Shown here: piece after piece, positions 8,508 through 16,844 of the stretch
How positions within the stretch are numbered: the stretch's first letter is position 1
Layout of the letters: each line of letters opens with the position of its first letter
From: Nitrospiraceae bacterium
Lineage (GTDB): Bacteria; Nitrospirota; Thermodesulfovibrionia; UBA6902
Direction: 5' to 3'
Assembly: GCA_003599505.1 (NCBI GenBank)
Contig: QZKO01000071.1
Location: forward strand, 1-35,921
DNA length: 35,921 nucleotides
Notes under the pieces: generated by a model
The model's input: only the letters and a program-made list of their open reading frames with translations
What the model was told of the DNA's origin: nothing
Database searches by the model: none
Made by a program: the position numbers and the translations under genes

Positions 8508-9881
8508 CTATCCGGCAACTTCCTGAACAGCCCTGGCGGTTATCCGCGCGAGGCTTTTTAATTCCCCGGCAGAAATACTGAGAGGCGGCATGAGCACAAT
8601 AACATTGCCGAGCGGTCGTATGAGTACCCCCTTTTCCCCGGCCCTGTGACAGACCTTCCAGCCCATTTTGTCTTCAAGCGGATACGGCTCCTTTGTTTTT
8701 TTATCCTTCACAAGCTCAATCCCGACCATAAATCCTCTCTGCCTCACGTCTCCGACATGGGTGAATTTCCTTATTTTGTCCAGTTCGTTTCCGAGGAGCC
8801 CGATCTTCCGCTGCATGTTCTTCAGGGTTTTTTCTTTTTTAAATATCCCGAGACCGGCAAGAGCGGCAGCGCACGCAAGCTGGTTCCCTGTATATGTATG
8901 TCCATGGAAAAAGGTCTTGAGCTCTTTGAATTCACCAAGGAAGGCCCCGTATATTTCATCAGTCGCAAGGGTTGCGGCAAGCGGCAGATACCCCCCGGTT
9001 ATACCTTTTGCGAGACAGAGGATATCGGGACTTACCCCTTCATGTTCACAGGCAAACATCTTCCCGGTCCTGCCAAAACCCGTTGCCACCTCATCGGCTA
9101 TCATAAGGATGTTGTACTTGCTGCACAATTTTCTGGCCCCTTTCAAATACCCTTCAGGGGCCGTGATCATCCCTCCTGCCCCCTGTACAAGGGGCTCAAT
9201 GATTAAAGCGGCAATCTCCCGGTGATGCTTCCACATAACCTTCTCCATCTCCTGAAGACAGCGGAGCCTGCATGAAGGATACTTCTTACCAAGCTTGCAG
9301 CGGTAGCAATAAGGAGAGGGCGCTCTATATGCCTTAAAAAGCAGGGGGGAAAATATCTGATGGAAGACATCGATCCCGCCGACACTTACAGCCCCTAACG
9401 TATCGCCATGATACGCGTTATCAAGCGACAGAAAGGTCTCCTTGCCTTTAACGCCCTTTTGTCGCCAGTACTGAAAAGCCATTTTGAGGGCCACCTCGAC
9501 AGCAGTTGAGCCGTTATCGGAATAAAAGACTTTGCTTAAGCGCAGGGGCAAGCGGCCGTTCGCCCCTACAATCTTCACCAGCTTCTCCGCCAGGATTGCC
9601 GCCGGCGGATGGGTGAGTCCAAGCAGAGTGGAGTGGCTGATTTTATCAACCTGTTCCTTTATGGCATCGTCAATTTCCTTCCTGCAGTGGCCGTGGACCG
9701 TCACCCAGAGAGACGACACCCCGTCAATATACCATTTGCCGGTAATGTCTTTCAGAAAAGACCCCCTGCCGCCGGTAATTATTACAGGGGACTCTTCCGT
9801 CCAATCCTTCATCTGTGTAAAAGGGTGCCACAGATACTGCCTGTCCAGTCTTTCAATATGCCTTTTAAAGGTTTTGATCAT
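8508..9881 (-). CDS. bioA: Adenosylmethionine-8-amino-7-oxononanoate aminotransferase
   Basis: PLP-dependent transamination of 8-amino-7-oxononanoate to 7,8-diaminononanoate in biotin synthesis, with S-adenosylmethionine as the usual amino donor. The 457-residue chain begins with the BioA signature YLWHPFTQMKDW and continues with VSSLWVTVHGH, FYSDNGSTAVEVALKMA, DEVATGFGRTG and the PLP lysine in LCLAKGITGGYLPL (near residue 290). Near residue 110 a 28-bp palindromic element is translated in frame as GANGRLPLR, just before the conserved KVFYSDNGSTAVE. It stands alone; no bioB, bioD or bioF is in the window. No biotin operator was recognised. Confidence 0.95.
   Translation of the reverse strand: MIKTFKRHIERLDRQYLWHPFTQMKDWTEESPVIITGGRGSFLKDITGKWYIDGVSSLWVTVHGHCRKEIDDAIKEQVDKISHSTLLGLTHPPAAILAEKLVKIVGANGRLPLRLSKVFYSDNGSTAVEVALKMAFQYWRQKGVKGKETFLSLDNAYHGDTLGAVSVGGIDVFHQIFSPLLFKAYRAPSPYCYRCKLGKKYPSCRLRCLQEMEKVMWKHHREIAALIIEPLVQGAGGMITAPEGYLKGARKLCSKYNILMIADEVATGFGRTGKMFACEHEGVSPDILCLAKGITGGYLPLAATLATDEIYGAFLGEFKELKTFFHGHTYTGNQLACAAALAGLGIFKKEKTLKNMQRKIGLLGNELDKIRKFTHVGDVRQRGFMVGIELVKDKKTKEPYPLEDKMGWKVCHRAGEKGVLIRPLGNVIVLMPPLSISAGELKSLARITARAVQEVAG
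9542..9569. repeat. 28-bp palindromic element inside bioA
   Basis: Arms GCAGGGGCAAGCGG and CCGTTCGCCCCTAC, centred on CGGCCG. The outer arms match the GTAGGGGC/GCCCCTAC family found in the B12 cluster, while the centre differs. Translated as part of GANGRLPLR in BioA. Confidence 0.8.
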
Positions 9882-10017
9882 TTGAGCATTCGGGTTTTGT
9901 ATTTGTTTCGTATTTCGATATTCGGATTTCGGATTTTCCTTCCGTATCGTAAGAATATAACATGTCGTTTCATGTAATCAATAGCAAAATACGGCACGGT
10001 AATATGGCCTGTCGGGG

Positions 10018-10047
10018 TTTACAAGGTCAAACTTCCGGATGTATAAT
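10018..10047 (+). promoter_or_regulatory. Sigma-70-type promoter for htrA, apparently leaderless
   Basis: TTTACA (10018-10023), an 18-base spacer and a perfect TATAAT (10042-10047). Transcription would start within a base or two of the ATG at 10055, and no ribosome binding site is seen, so the mRNA may be leaderless or nearly so. Confidence 0.6.
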
Positions 10048-10054
10048 TTGATTG

Positions 10055-11527
10055 ATGAAAAAAACAACCTTCCTGATTTTTGTGCTGATCGCATTAATAT
10101 CAGGTTACATAATAGGGAACCGTGCAAATATATTTCCGGTAAAATCCTCATCGCCGCCTTATACTTACAATTTTCAGATTCCCAAGGAGCTTTCCGGGGA
10201 AAGTACGGCCTTTTCAGAAATCGTGAAAGTAGTAAGCCCTGTTGTGGTAAATATCTCTACCTCAAAGATAGTTGAACGGGATTCCAGTCCTTTGCCTGAC
10301 GTTTTCGGCGACCGGCTTTTTGATTTTCTCGAGCCCTATCAAAGGCCCAGGAAATGGAAAGAACAGAGCCTCGGCTCGGGGGTAATAGTCTCTCCTGACG
10401 GTTATATCCTGACAAATGCGCACGTTGTCGAGAAGGCGGACGAGATACAGGTCACGTTATATGACCAGCAGAATTTCAAAGGGAAAATCATCGGGTCTGA
10501 CCCGAAAACGGATATCGCGGTCATAAAAATCAGCGCCGGAAGCCTGCCGGCTGTTAAATGGGGAGATTCGGACCACATCTCGGTCGGCGAATTTGTGCTC
10601 GCCTTTGGAAATCCCTACAGCCTGAGCAATACCGTGACGATGGGGATCGTCAGCGCGGTGGGCAGGGCCAATGTCGGCATCGCGGATTATGAAAATTTTA
10701 TCCAGACCGACGCCGCGATCAACCCGGGCAACTCCGGCGGGCCCCTGGTAAATATTAAAGGGGAGATGATAGGCGTCAACACCGCAATCTTTTCAAGGAC
10801 CGGGGGCTATCAGGGAATAGGATTTGCGGTGCCGAGCAATATGGCCAGGTCCGTAATGACCCAGCTCGTAAAGGAAGGCAAAGTTGTCCGCGGATGGATC
10901 GGGGTCAACATACAGAATTTCACGCCGGAGCTTGCGAGAGAATTCGGCCTCGCCAAATCCTCCGGCGCCCTTGTCACCGAGATAGTGAAAGGAAGCCCGG
11001 CTGAAAAAGCGGGTTTGCGCAGAGGCGACATCATCATAGAAGTCGACGGCAAGGAAATCAGGAACGTGGAGACCCTGCGAAACACTATCGCCCAGAACAG
11101 GGCAGGAAGTAAAATCAGATTAACGGTCCTGAGAGACGGGGAAAAAATAACTCTCAGCGCGACAATTACCGAATTCCCGCAGGACCTGGCGCAGGCTGAG
11201 CCAACGGAGCCTGAAGAAAGTTTTTCTTATCAGGAAAACGCCCTTGCCGGCTTCAGCGTGATGGACCTGACGCAGGAGATAGCAAAACAGCTTGATCTTT
11301 CAAAAAACGAGAAAGGGGTCATAATCGTTAAAGTCGAACCATATTCCGCTGCAGAAGACGCGGGTCTGAGAAAGGGGGATATAATCCAGGAGATTAACAA
11401 AAAAAGCATAAAAACCATAAACGACTTCAACAACATTGTCAGTAGAGTAAAAAAAGGCGACACCCTGCTTCTTTTCATGAACAGAAGCGGAAGCAAGTTT
11501 TATATAACATTAAAAGTTTACTCCTAA
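10055..11527 (+). CDS. HtrA/DegP-type periplasmic serine protease with two PDZ domains
   Basis: Envelope quality-control protease and chaperone of 490 residues. An N-terminal hydrophobic segment (FLIFVLIALISGYIIG) is a signal peptide or anchor. The trypsin-like triad is visible: His in ILTNAHVVEK (near 123), Asp in DPKTDIAVIKI (near 152) and Ser in INPGNSGGPLVN (near 226). PDZ1 follows with RGWIGVNIQNFT and GSPAEKAGLRRGDIII. PDZ2 has VEPYSAAEDAGLRKGDIIQ. A TTG codon lies directly before the ATG and could be read instead. It is followed after 11 bases by the PIN/TRAM gene and probably starts a transcript that reaches ispD. It may be DegP, DegQ or DegS-like; two PDZ domains exclude DegS. Confidence 0.93.
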   Translation: MKKTTFLIFVLIALISGYIIGNRANIFPVKSSSPPYTYNFQIPKELSGESTAFSEIVKVVSPVVVNISTSKIVERDSSPLPDVFGDRLFDFLEPYQRPRKWKEQSLGSGVIVSPDGYILTNAHVVEKADEIQVTLYDQQNFKGKIIGSDPKTDIAVIKISAGSLPAVKWGDSDHISVGEFVLAFGNPYSLSNTVTMGIVSAVGRANVGIADYENFIQTDAAINPGNSGGPLVNIKGEMIGVNTAIFSRTGGYQGIGFAVPSNMARSVMTQLVKEGKVVRGWIGVNIQNFTPELAREFGLAKSSGALVTEIVKGSPAEKAGLRRGDIIIEVDGKEIRNVETLRNTIAQNRAGSKIRLTVLRDGEKITLSATITEFPQDLAQAEPTEPEESFSYQENALAGFSVMDLTQEIAKQLDLSKNEKGVIIVKVEPYSAAEDAGLRKGDIIQEINKKSIKTINDFNNIVSRVKKGDTLLLFMNRSGSKFYITLKVYS

Positions 11528-11538
11528 AAGGATTTAAT

Positions 11539-12543
11539 ATGCTATACAGGATAATTTTTTTTCTGGTATTCACGGCAGGCGGATACATTCTCGGATTCAG
11601 GGCTGAAGCAGCGTACCAGGGTCTCATATGGGGGGCCTCGGTAGGCGTTATAGCTCTGCTCCTTGAATATGTGCTCCCCAGGGTCGGTTTCGGCACTGTA
11701 GTAGGAGGGCTGATCGGCCTGTCAGTAGGTCTTTTATTCGCAAAACTGATTTATTTCCCGATTAAAGCCGTTTTTACCAATATAGACGGGACGTACATCG
11801 CCGTTGTCTTTAACGCCCTCTTCGGCTACAGCGGACTGCTTCTTGGTTTGAGAGCCGGCAGGGATTTCACTATCTCAAACATTGTGAAGGCCTTTAAAAC
11901 CAGGGTTGAGGAAGAACACGCCAAGCTTATCGACACAAGCGTAATTATTGACGGGAGGATAGCGGACGTCTGTGAAGCGGGATTTCTGGAGGGGCCTTTT
12001 ATTATTCCGCAATTCATCCTGCAGGAGCTGCAGTATATCGCGGATTCCCCTGATTCCATCAGAAGGGCGCGGGGCAGGAGGGGTCTCGACATCCTCCACC
12101 GGATCCAGAAAATGTCCAATATCACCGTAAAAATTACTGATGAGGACTTCCCGAAGATAAAGGAAGTTGACGCCAAGCTGGTTGCGCTTGCGCGGCTTCT
12201 CGGCGCCAAAATAATTACAAACGACTTCAACCTTAATAAAGTCGCCGAGCTTCAGGGGGTAAGCGTACTCAACCTCAATGAACTTTCAAACGCGCTGAAA
12301 CCGGTTGTCCTTCCCGGCGAATCAATGAATATCTTTATCGTAAAAGAAGGGAAGGAATTCAACCAGGGGGTCGGCTACCTTGACGACGGCACTATGGTAG
12401 TCGTAGACAACGCAAGGAAACTGATCAACCAGCAGACCGATGTTGTCGTGACAAGCGTCCTGCAGACCACCGCGGGGAGAATGATATTCGCAAAGCTAAG
12501 GGAAGACGCCGAGCGGGAAGAGATGCGGATGGCGCGGCACTGA
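11539..12543 (+). CDS. PIN/TRAM-domain membrane protein (YacL family)
   Basis: Protein of 334 residues. The first 110 or so residues hold about four membrane segments (FFLVFTAGGYILGF, LIWGASVGVIALLLEY, VVGGLIGLSVGLLF, YIAVVFNALFGYSGLLLG). A PIN-type nuclease domain follows, with acidic residues in LIDTSVIIDGRIAD, QELQYIAD, DAKLVALARLLGAKIITND and FNLNKVAE. A C-terminal TRAM RNA-binding domain begins near 280 (EFNQGVGYLDDGTMVVVDNA). The family resembles B. subtilis YacL, which is often next to ispD/ispF, as here. The RNA target is unknown. AAAAGGA lies before the ATG, and its TGA overlaps the ATG of ispD. Confidence 0.9.
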   Translation: MLYRIIFFLVFTAGGYILGFRAEAAYQGLIWGASVGVIALLLEYVLPRVGFGTVVGGLIGLSVGLLFAKLIYFPIKAVFTNIDGTYIAVVFNALFGYSGLLLGLRAGRDFTISNIVKAFKTRVEEEHAKLIDTSVIIDGRIADVCEAGFLEGPFIIPQFILQELQYIADSPDSIRRARGRRGLDILHRIQKMSNITVKITDEDFPKIKEVDAKLVALARLLGAKIITNDFNLNKVAELQGVSVLNLNELSNALKPVVLPGESMNIFIVKEGKEFNQGVGYLDDGTMVVVDNARKLINQQTDVVVTSVLQTTAGRMIFAKLREDAEREEMRMARH

Positions 12544-13253
12544 TGTGGGGGAAAATTATCGCTATTGTCCCCGCGGCGGGGCTCGGCAGGAGATTTGACG
12601 CAAAAATAAAAAAGACATTTGTAGCCGTACATGGCATGCCCCTTCTTGTCCATACGCTGAAAAGGCTCGCGGGAGAGGAAGTAATATCGGAGATCATCCC
12701 CGTGCTCGGTGAGCAGGATGCCGGGAACGGATTTCAACTGCTTAAAGAGCACCGTCTGGAAAAAATAAAACGGATTGCCCCGGGCGGTAAAGAGCGGCAG
12801 GATTCAATAAATAATGCGTTGAAACTCCTTGAAGGAGACAGGACCGCCCCCGACAGCATTATTTTAATCCACGACGGCGTGCGGCCGTTTATCCCCCCGG
12901 GCCTGATCGCGTCTCTTTCCGGCTGGTTAAAAAACTTTGACGGCGTTATTCCAGGCATCCCGCTGAAGGAGACTTTGAAGGAAATAGCTTCAGACGGCTC
13001 TGTTCTTTCAACGGTAAACCGGGAGCGGTTCCGGTCCATCCAGACCCCTCAGGCTTTCACATTCAAAGTCCTTAAAAACGCGTATGACGCCGCCTTTGCT
13101 GAAGGATTCTACGCAACAGACGATGCCGCCCTTGTTGAAAGAACAGGCGGAAAGGTGAAAATTGTTCCCGGCAGCCCTTATAATATCAAAGTAACAACAC
13201 CGGAAGATTTAGAGATGATGGAGTGGATACTGGGAAAAAGTCATAACATGTAA
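12543..13253 (+). CDS. ispD: 2-C-methyl-D-erythritol 4-phosphate cytidylyltransferase
   Basis: Third step of the MEP isoprenoid pathway: CTP plus MEP to CDP-ME. The 236-residue protein has the nucleotide loop PAAGLGRRF, GKERQDSINNAL, the active-site IHDGVRPFI, IQTPQAF and TDDAALVE. The usual Lys after the glycine-rich loop (PKQF in many homologs) appears as KKTF, still basic. It overlaps the upstream PIN/TRAM gene by one base (TGATG). The ispF gene follows after a 109-base gap that holds a palindromic repeat, so ispD and ispF are probably one transcript. Confidence 0.95.
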   Translation: MWGKIIAIVPAAGLGRRFDAKIKKTFVAVHGMPLLVHTLKRLAGEEVISEIIPVLGEQDAGNGFQLLKEHRLEKIKRIAPGGKERQDSINNALKLLEGDRTAPDSIILIHDGVRPFIPPGLIASLSGWLKNFDGVIPGIPLKETLKEIASDGSVLSTVNRERFRSIQTPQAFTFKVLKNAYDAAFAEGFYATDDAALVERTGGKVKIVPGSPYNIKVTTPEDLEMMEWILGKSHNM

Positions 13254-13258
13254 ATAAA

Positions 13259-13316
13259 CACAGAGGCACTGAGAAAAACACAAAGAGAAATCTCTGTGTC
13301 TCTGTGACTCAGTGGT
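13259..13316. repeat. Palindromic repeat between ispD and ispF
   Basis: CACAGAGGCACTGAG on one side faces CTCAGTGGTTAT and CTCTGTGTCTCTGTG on the other, so the RNA can form a long imperfect hairpin. It resembles widespread intergenic repeats built from CACAGAG and CTCTGTG. It has no T-run and is unlikely to be an intrinsic terminator. Confidence 0.7.
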
Positions 13317-13362
13317 TATTAAGAGACTCTTTTCAACTAAGACACGAAGAGAATAAACTTTT

Positions 13363-13836
13363 ATGAGAATAGGCATCGGTTACGACTCGCACAAATTAGT
13401 TGAAGGCAGAAAGCTCATAATCGGAGGAGTGGAAATCCCCCACGAAAAGGGGCTTCTCGGGCATTCTGACGCCGATGTGCTGTGTCACGCGATAATCGAC
13501 TCGATCCTCGGGGCGATGGGAGAGGGCGATATCGGGAAACATTTCCCTGACACGGATGGGAAATGGCAAGGCGCTTCGAGCATTCGACTCCTTTCAAAGG
13601 TTATAGAGCTGGCCGGACAGAAAGGTTTCGGCATCGTCAATATTGATTCAACCGTCATAGCGGAAAAGCCAAAGCTTGCTCCGTACATTGAAGCGATGAA
13701 AGACAGCCTTTCAAAGGCGGGCTTACCGTCAGCTTCAATAAATATAAAAGCGAAGTCAAACGAGGGCATGGGTTTTACAGGAAGAGGAGAGGGAATAGCG
13801 GCAGAGGCAGTTTGCCTGTTAAAGACAAGGGGTTAG
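13363..13836 (+). CDS. ispF: 2-C-methyl-D-erythritol 2,4-cyclodiphosphate synthase
   Basis: Cyclises CDP-ME 2-phosphate to MEcPP, with loss of CMP, in the MEP pathway. The length of 157 residues is normal. The metal ligands are seen as IGYDSHKL (Asp8, His10) and [14 protein letters not shown] (His42). [12 protein letters not shown], the catalytic-loop region, [20 protein letters not shown] and a normal C-terminus are all present. The ATG at 13363 lacks a clear ribosome binding site, but the protein starts exactly where the family starts ([10 protein letters not shown]). Confidence 0.96.
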   Translation: MRIGIGYDSHKLVEGRKLIIGGVEIPHEKGLLGHSDADVLCHAIIDSILGAMGEGDIGKHFPDTDGKWQGASSIRLLSKVIELAGQKGFGIVNIDSTVIAEKPKLAPYIEAMKDSLSKAGLPSASINIKAKSNEGMGFTGRGEGIAAEAVCLLKTRG

Positions 13837-13923
13837 GGGTCGAGGGTTCAAGGGTCCAAGCCGGGAACATTCGACGACTGCTTTAAGTTATAATAATTTC
13901 AATTTAATTGTTCAGGGGGTATT

Positions 13924-14439
13924 GTGAAACATAAAGGTCTTATACTGATTATTGTTGTCGTGCTGTGCGTTGCCGTATTATTCCTTCTTCCAAAAGACAA
14001 GAAATACGGGGAAATCGCAGCAGTGGGCAAGCCTGCTCCGGTGTTTGAGCTGAAGGACGCGGAGGGCAATCTGTGGAGGCTGTCGGACCTCAGGGGAAAA
14101 GTTGTGTATCTGAATTTCTGGGCCACCTGGTGCACAACATGCAGGGCTGAAGCGCCGTCCAAGGAAGCGCTTTTCCTGAAGATGCAGGGCAAGCCTTTCC
14201 AGATGTTCGGCGTGCTTTTCAGAGACAACCCCGCTAACCTCACATCATATTACAGAACACAGGCAGTCAGCGCCCCGACCCTCATCAGTCCCGGAAACGA
14301 GATGGCGAAGCTTTACGGCATCACAGGCGTTCCTGAGACTTTTATCATAGACAAAAACGGCATTGTCAGAGAGAAAATAGTGGGTCCGATGGTTTGGGAC
14401 AGCGCCGAAAGTGTAAAAATGATCGAGAAGTATCTGTAA
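13924..14439 (+). CDS. TlpA/ResA-like thioredoxin-family protein
   Basis: Membrane-anchored thiol-disulfide protein of 171 residues facing the periplasm. It starts at GTG with CAGGGGGT upstream. Residues 5-22 (GLILIIVVVLCVAVLFLL) are a membrane anchor. The AhpC/TSA-Redoxin fold follows, with VGKPAPVFELKDAEG, the active site FWATWCTTCRAEAP (CxxC) and the cis-proline loop GITGVPETFIIDKNG. Such proteins commonly reduce apocytochrome c or other envelope thiols. The next gene starts 14 bases downstream, so they may be cotranscribed, but no cytochrome maturation gene is in view. Confidence 0.9.
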   Translation: MKHKGLILIIVVVLCVAVLFLLPKDKKYGEIAAVGKPAPVFELKDAEGNLWRLSDLRGKVVYLNFWATWCTTCRAEAPSKEALFLKMQGKPFQMFGVLFRDNPANLTSYYRTQAVSAPTLISPGNEMAKLYGITGVPETFIIDKNGIVREKIVGPMVWDSAESVKMIEKYL

Positions 14440-14453
14440 GACAGAAAAGTGAA

Positions 14454-15110
14454 ATGTACAATGAACTTAAAGACATCGCCGTTTCCGCGGGCCTGACCGC
14501 GTTCGGTGTCGGCCATATTGAAGATTTGAGACCCCATTTCGACGCCCTTCCGATGGACCAAACGGAAAAATTATCCTGCGGTATTTCCATCGGAGCAAGG
14601 GTTTCCGCTTCAGTGCTTAAAAGCTGCATCACCGGCCCTACCCGCCATTATCTTCATCATTATAAAATGCTCAACCTTCTGCTCGACCAGACCGCGCTTA
14701 AGATATCACTCGCCCTTCAGGATAAAGGCTATAACGCGCTCCCTGTTCCCGCAAGCCAGATCGTAGACTGGGAAAAACAGACAGCCCATCTTTCACACAA
14801 GATGGTCGCCCTCCGCGCCGGCATCGGCTGGATAGGGAGAAACAACCTGCTCGTCCACCCTGCCGCCGGCTCCGGGATAAGGATTGCAACCGTGCTCACC
14901 GATATGCCGCTGCAAACGGACAAGCCCCTTGAAAAGGACTGCGGCAGTTGCAGAAAGTGTATGGAAATTTGCCCTGTATCGGCAATCAAAGAGTCGTACA
15001 AAGAATGGGACAAGGCAGCCTGTCTTGAGAAACTGAAATACTTTGCCAGGGCACATAATGTAGGCCAGTACATCTGCGGCCTCTGCGTCAAAGCCTGTCA
15101 GCCGTTGTAA
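14454..15110 (+). CDS. Short epoxyqueuosine reductase (QueG)-like iron-sulfur protein
   Basis: Protein of 218 residues in the QueG/4Fe-4S double-cluster family. ATG 14454 is chosen because the upstream extension would overlap the TlpA-like gene. RAGIGWIGRNNLLVHP and GSGIRIATVLTDMPL are QueG-type motifs. The first cluster is CGSCRKCMEICPVSAI, and further Cys lie in AACLEKL and YICGLCVKACQ, enough for two [4Fe-4S] clusters. True QueG is about 350 residues or more with a C-terminal repeat domain; this one stops right after the second cluster, like the short QueG-like proteins of anaerobes. QueG itself is cobalamin-dependent. Whether this form binds cobalamin or acts on tRNA is open. Confidence 0.8.
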   Translation: MYNELKDIAVSAGLTAFGVGHIEDLRPHFDALPMDQTEKLSCGISIGARVSASVLKSCITGPTRHYLHHYKMLNLLLDQTALKISLALQDKGYNALPVPASQIVDWEKQTAHLSHKMVALRAGIGWIGRNNLLVHPAAGSGIRIATVLTDMPLQTDKPLEKDCGSCRKCMEICPVSAIKESYKEWDKAACLEKLKYFARAHNVGQYICGLCVKACQPL

Positions 15111-15116
15111 CTGACG

Positions 15117-15914
15117 TTATCTCCTGTAGTGAAGCTCGCACCTGATCGGGGAATCCCCTGCCAGTCTCCTGGCTTCTTCTTCAACAGCCTTATGCTCCTT
15201 CGGATTGTGCACAACGCCGCGCAGGACGATGCCGCTTTCATCGCAAGAGACATCAAGTGTCGGTATAAATAATTTATGATTTGTCAGCAACCCTGCCTTG
15301 ACTCTCGCGGCCCCGGCGCGCATCCTGAGTGGTTCGGCGTCAGAAACAAGCTGTTCTTTTTCCAGGAGATTGTCCCTTATTATTTTTATTATCTCCTCTT
15401 CCTGCCGCCTGTGTGTATCGAACACGATATCGTATTCATCCGGATCGTCCCATTGCCTGCCATAAACTGAACGGATAAAGCATGCCCTTTCATTATCAGT
15501 CTTCTCCATCAGCCATTTAGCGGTCTTTTGATCAACGGATTCACGCATCATGATACTCTCAATCCTTTTTTCAACAGGGGCGACGATGCGGACTCTCCAG
15601 GCGGACAAAATGCCTTTAAGCAGAAAATTTCCCCCCCTCCCCATAATCACCACCTTCCCTCCGAGCGCATGATTAAGAATGCAGCTTTGAATCAACGCGG
15701 AAAAACCCCTGAAAGACCAGTCGTATTTTTCCCAAACGGTTGGGCAATGCTCATCAAGTTCTTTCCCCCATTTTTCCCACTCGCTGCCCGCAGCTCTTAA
15801 GTCGGAAAGTATCCTCTCCTTGTCCACATATTCATAATTCAGCAGGGCCGCTACCGCGTGCCCGATTTCCCTCCCGCCGCTGCCGAATTCCCTTGAAATA
15901 GTCAGTATAGCCAT
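15117..15914 (-). CDS. Cytidylate-kinase-like protein with C-terminal BON-like domain
   Basis: Protein of 265 residues. The N-terminal 195 or so match the cytidylate kinase-like family: AILTISREFGSGGREIG (P-loop-like), EYVDKERIL, VVIMGRGGNFLL, RIVAPVEKRIESIM and YDIVFDTHRRQEEEI. Residues from about 200 on read LTNHKLFIPTLDVSCDESG, VLRGVVHNPKEH and EARRLAGDSPIRCELHYR, a BON-like domain that in other proteins binds lipid or ligand. Similar fusions occur in anaerobes; the substrate is unknown. It faces the QueG-like gene, with stops 6 bases apart. No secretion signal is seen, so the BON domain would be cytoplasmic. Confidence 0.8.
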   Translation of the reverse strand: MAILTISREFGSGGREIGHAVAALLNYEYVDKERILSDLRAAGSEWEKWGKELDEHCPTVWEKYDWSFRGFSALIQSCILNHALGGKVVIMGRGGNFLLKGILSAWRVRIVAPVEKRIESIMMRESVDQKTAKWLMEKTDNERACFIRSVYGRQWDDPDEYDIVFDTHRRQEEEIIKIIRDNLLEKEQLVSDAEPLRMRAGAARVKAGLLTNHKLFIPTLDVSCDESGIVLRGVVHNPKEHKAVEEEARRLAGDSPIRCELHYRR

Positions 15915-15989
15915 ATAAATTCTCCCGTAATTCTATGTGTAAATTCAACGATCATGAATTGTTATTGTGAACACGGCTAACCATATTTT

Positions 15990-16022
15990 CAAGCTGTTAG
16001 CTATTAGCTGATAGCTGTCAGC
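15990..16022. repeat. Degenerate heptamer stretch TAGCTGA
   Basis: Three to four imperfect copies of TAGCTGA/TAGCTAT just downstream of terC. The last copy supplies the TGA stop of TerC (HEES stop). Confidence 0.6.
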
Positions 16023-16746
16023 TTTCTTCATGAACATGCTCCTTTTTCTCTTCCCTTGAGATTTTCCATTTCATCCATAGCTTCCCGGCCGCGATAACCC
16101 CGATCGCAAATATAATCTCTACGGAATATTGCAGCGCTTTACCAGGACCGAACATACTCACGACGACAGGGTCCGTAATTATCATCTCTCCTCCGACTTT
16201 CCCGAGCACCGCAGCGCCGATGTAAATGATTATGGGGTACTTATCCATCAGCATGGAAAGCAGGTTGCTTGTAAAGACAACCATGGGAATGCTTAACCCC
16301 AGGCCGAAAAGCAGGAGAAACAGGTTGCCGTGAGAGGCGCCGCCGACCGCGAGCATATTGTCAACAGCCATTGTTATGTCCGCGATGACTATAATCTTGA
16401 CCGCCTGCGCAATGGTAGCCGCTTCTTTTCCGGTATTATCCTCAGGCACGCCCTCCATGAAGAGCTTCACCGCTATCCATGTGATCAATATGCCGCCGAC
16501 TAATTTTATAAAGCTTATCTGAAGGAGCTGCGCCACGAAAAAAGTCGCTATGACCCTCAGTAAAACAGCGGCGCCGGCCCCATATAATATTCCCTTTTTC
16601 CTCTGCCCTGACGGCAGCGACCTCACCGCCATCGCGATAACAACAGCATTATCTCCGGCGAGTATCAGGTCTATTATAACGATGCTTGCAAGACTTGACA
16701 GAAAATTAAGGTCAAATGTTATTTTGCCGAGAACGCCTAAGTCCAT
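16018..16746 (-). CDS. TerC-family integral membrane protein
   Basis: Predicted 6-7 TM membrane protein of 242 residues, of the TerC/YjbE class proposed to move metal ions such as manganese. Conserved acidic motifs are IIDLILAGDNAVVIAMAVR near residue 25 and VIADITMAVDNMLAVGG near 125, both with the family Asp residues inside membrane helices. The C-terminal tail is charged and contains HVHEES. The region upstream of the ATG (16747-16844) was checked for a yybP-ykoY manganese riboswitch and none was recognised. It points the same way as the kinase-like gene 103 bases downstream. The ion is not certain. Confidence 0.9.
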   Translation of the reverse strand: MDLGVLGKITFDLNFLSSLASIVIIDLILAGDNAVVIAMAVRSLPSGQRKKGILYGAGAAVLLRVIATFFVAQLLQISFIKLVGGILITWIAVKLFMEGVPEDNTGKEAATIAQAVKIIVIADITMAVDNMLAVGGASHGNLFLLLFGLGLSIPMVVFTSNLLSMLMDKYPIIIYIGAAVLGKVGGEMIITDPVVVSMFGPGKALQYSVEIIFAIGVIAAGKLWMKWKISREEKKEHVHEES

Positions 16747-16829
16747 GTTTATATCGACTTTCTTTCAAAATATTTTGCATAACAATATTACCTGTTATTG
16801 CATGGTAATAACAACGTTATCCTGTTTGT

Positions 16830-16835
16830 TATAAT
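16830..16835 (+). promoter_or_regulatory. -10 element for the DUF4416 gene
   Basis: TATAAT at 16830-16835, nine bases before the ATG at 16845, so the transcript would begin at or next to the start codon. No convincing -35 box is present. Upstream lies an imperfect inverted repeat (GTAATATTG, GGTAATAAC) that could be an operator. Confidence 0.4.
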
Positions 16836-16844
16836 TACACCTGT

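Noticed and set aside
8646-9225. Two long plus-strand ORFs (about 185 codons) opposite bioA
   Set aside because: They mirror bioA, have no recognised motifs, and bioA is intact on the minus strand.
16747-16844. yybP-ykoY manganese riboswitch before terC
   Set aside because: The conserved core blocks were not found in this 98-base interval.
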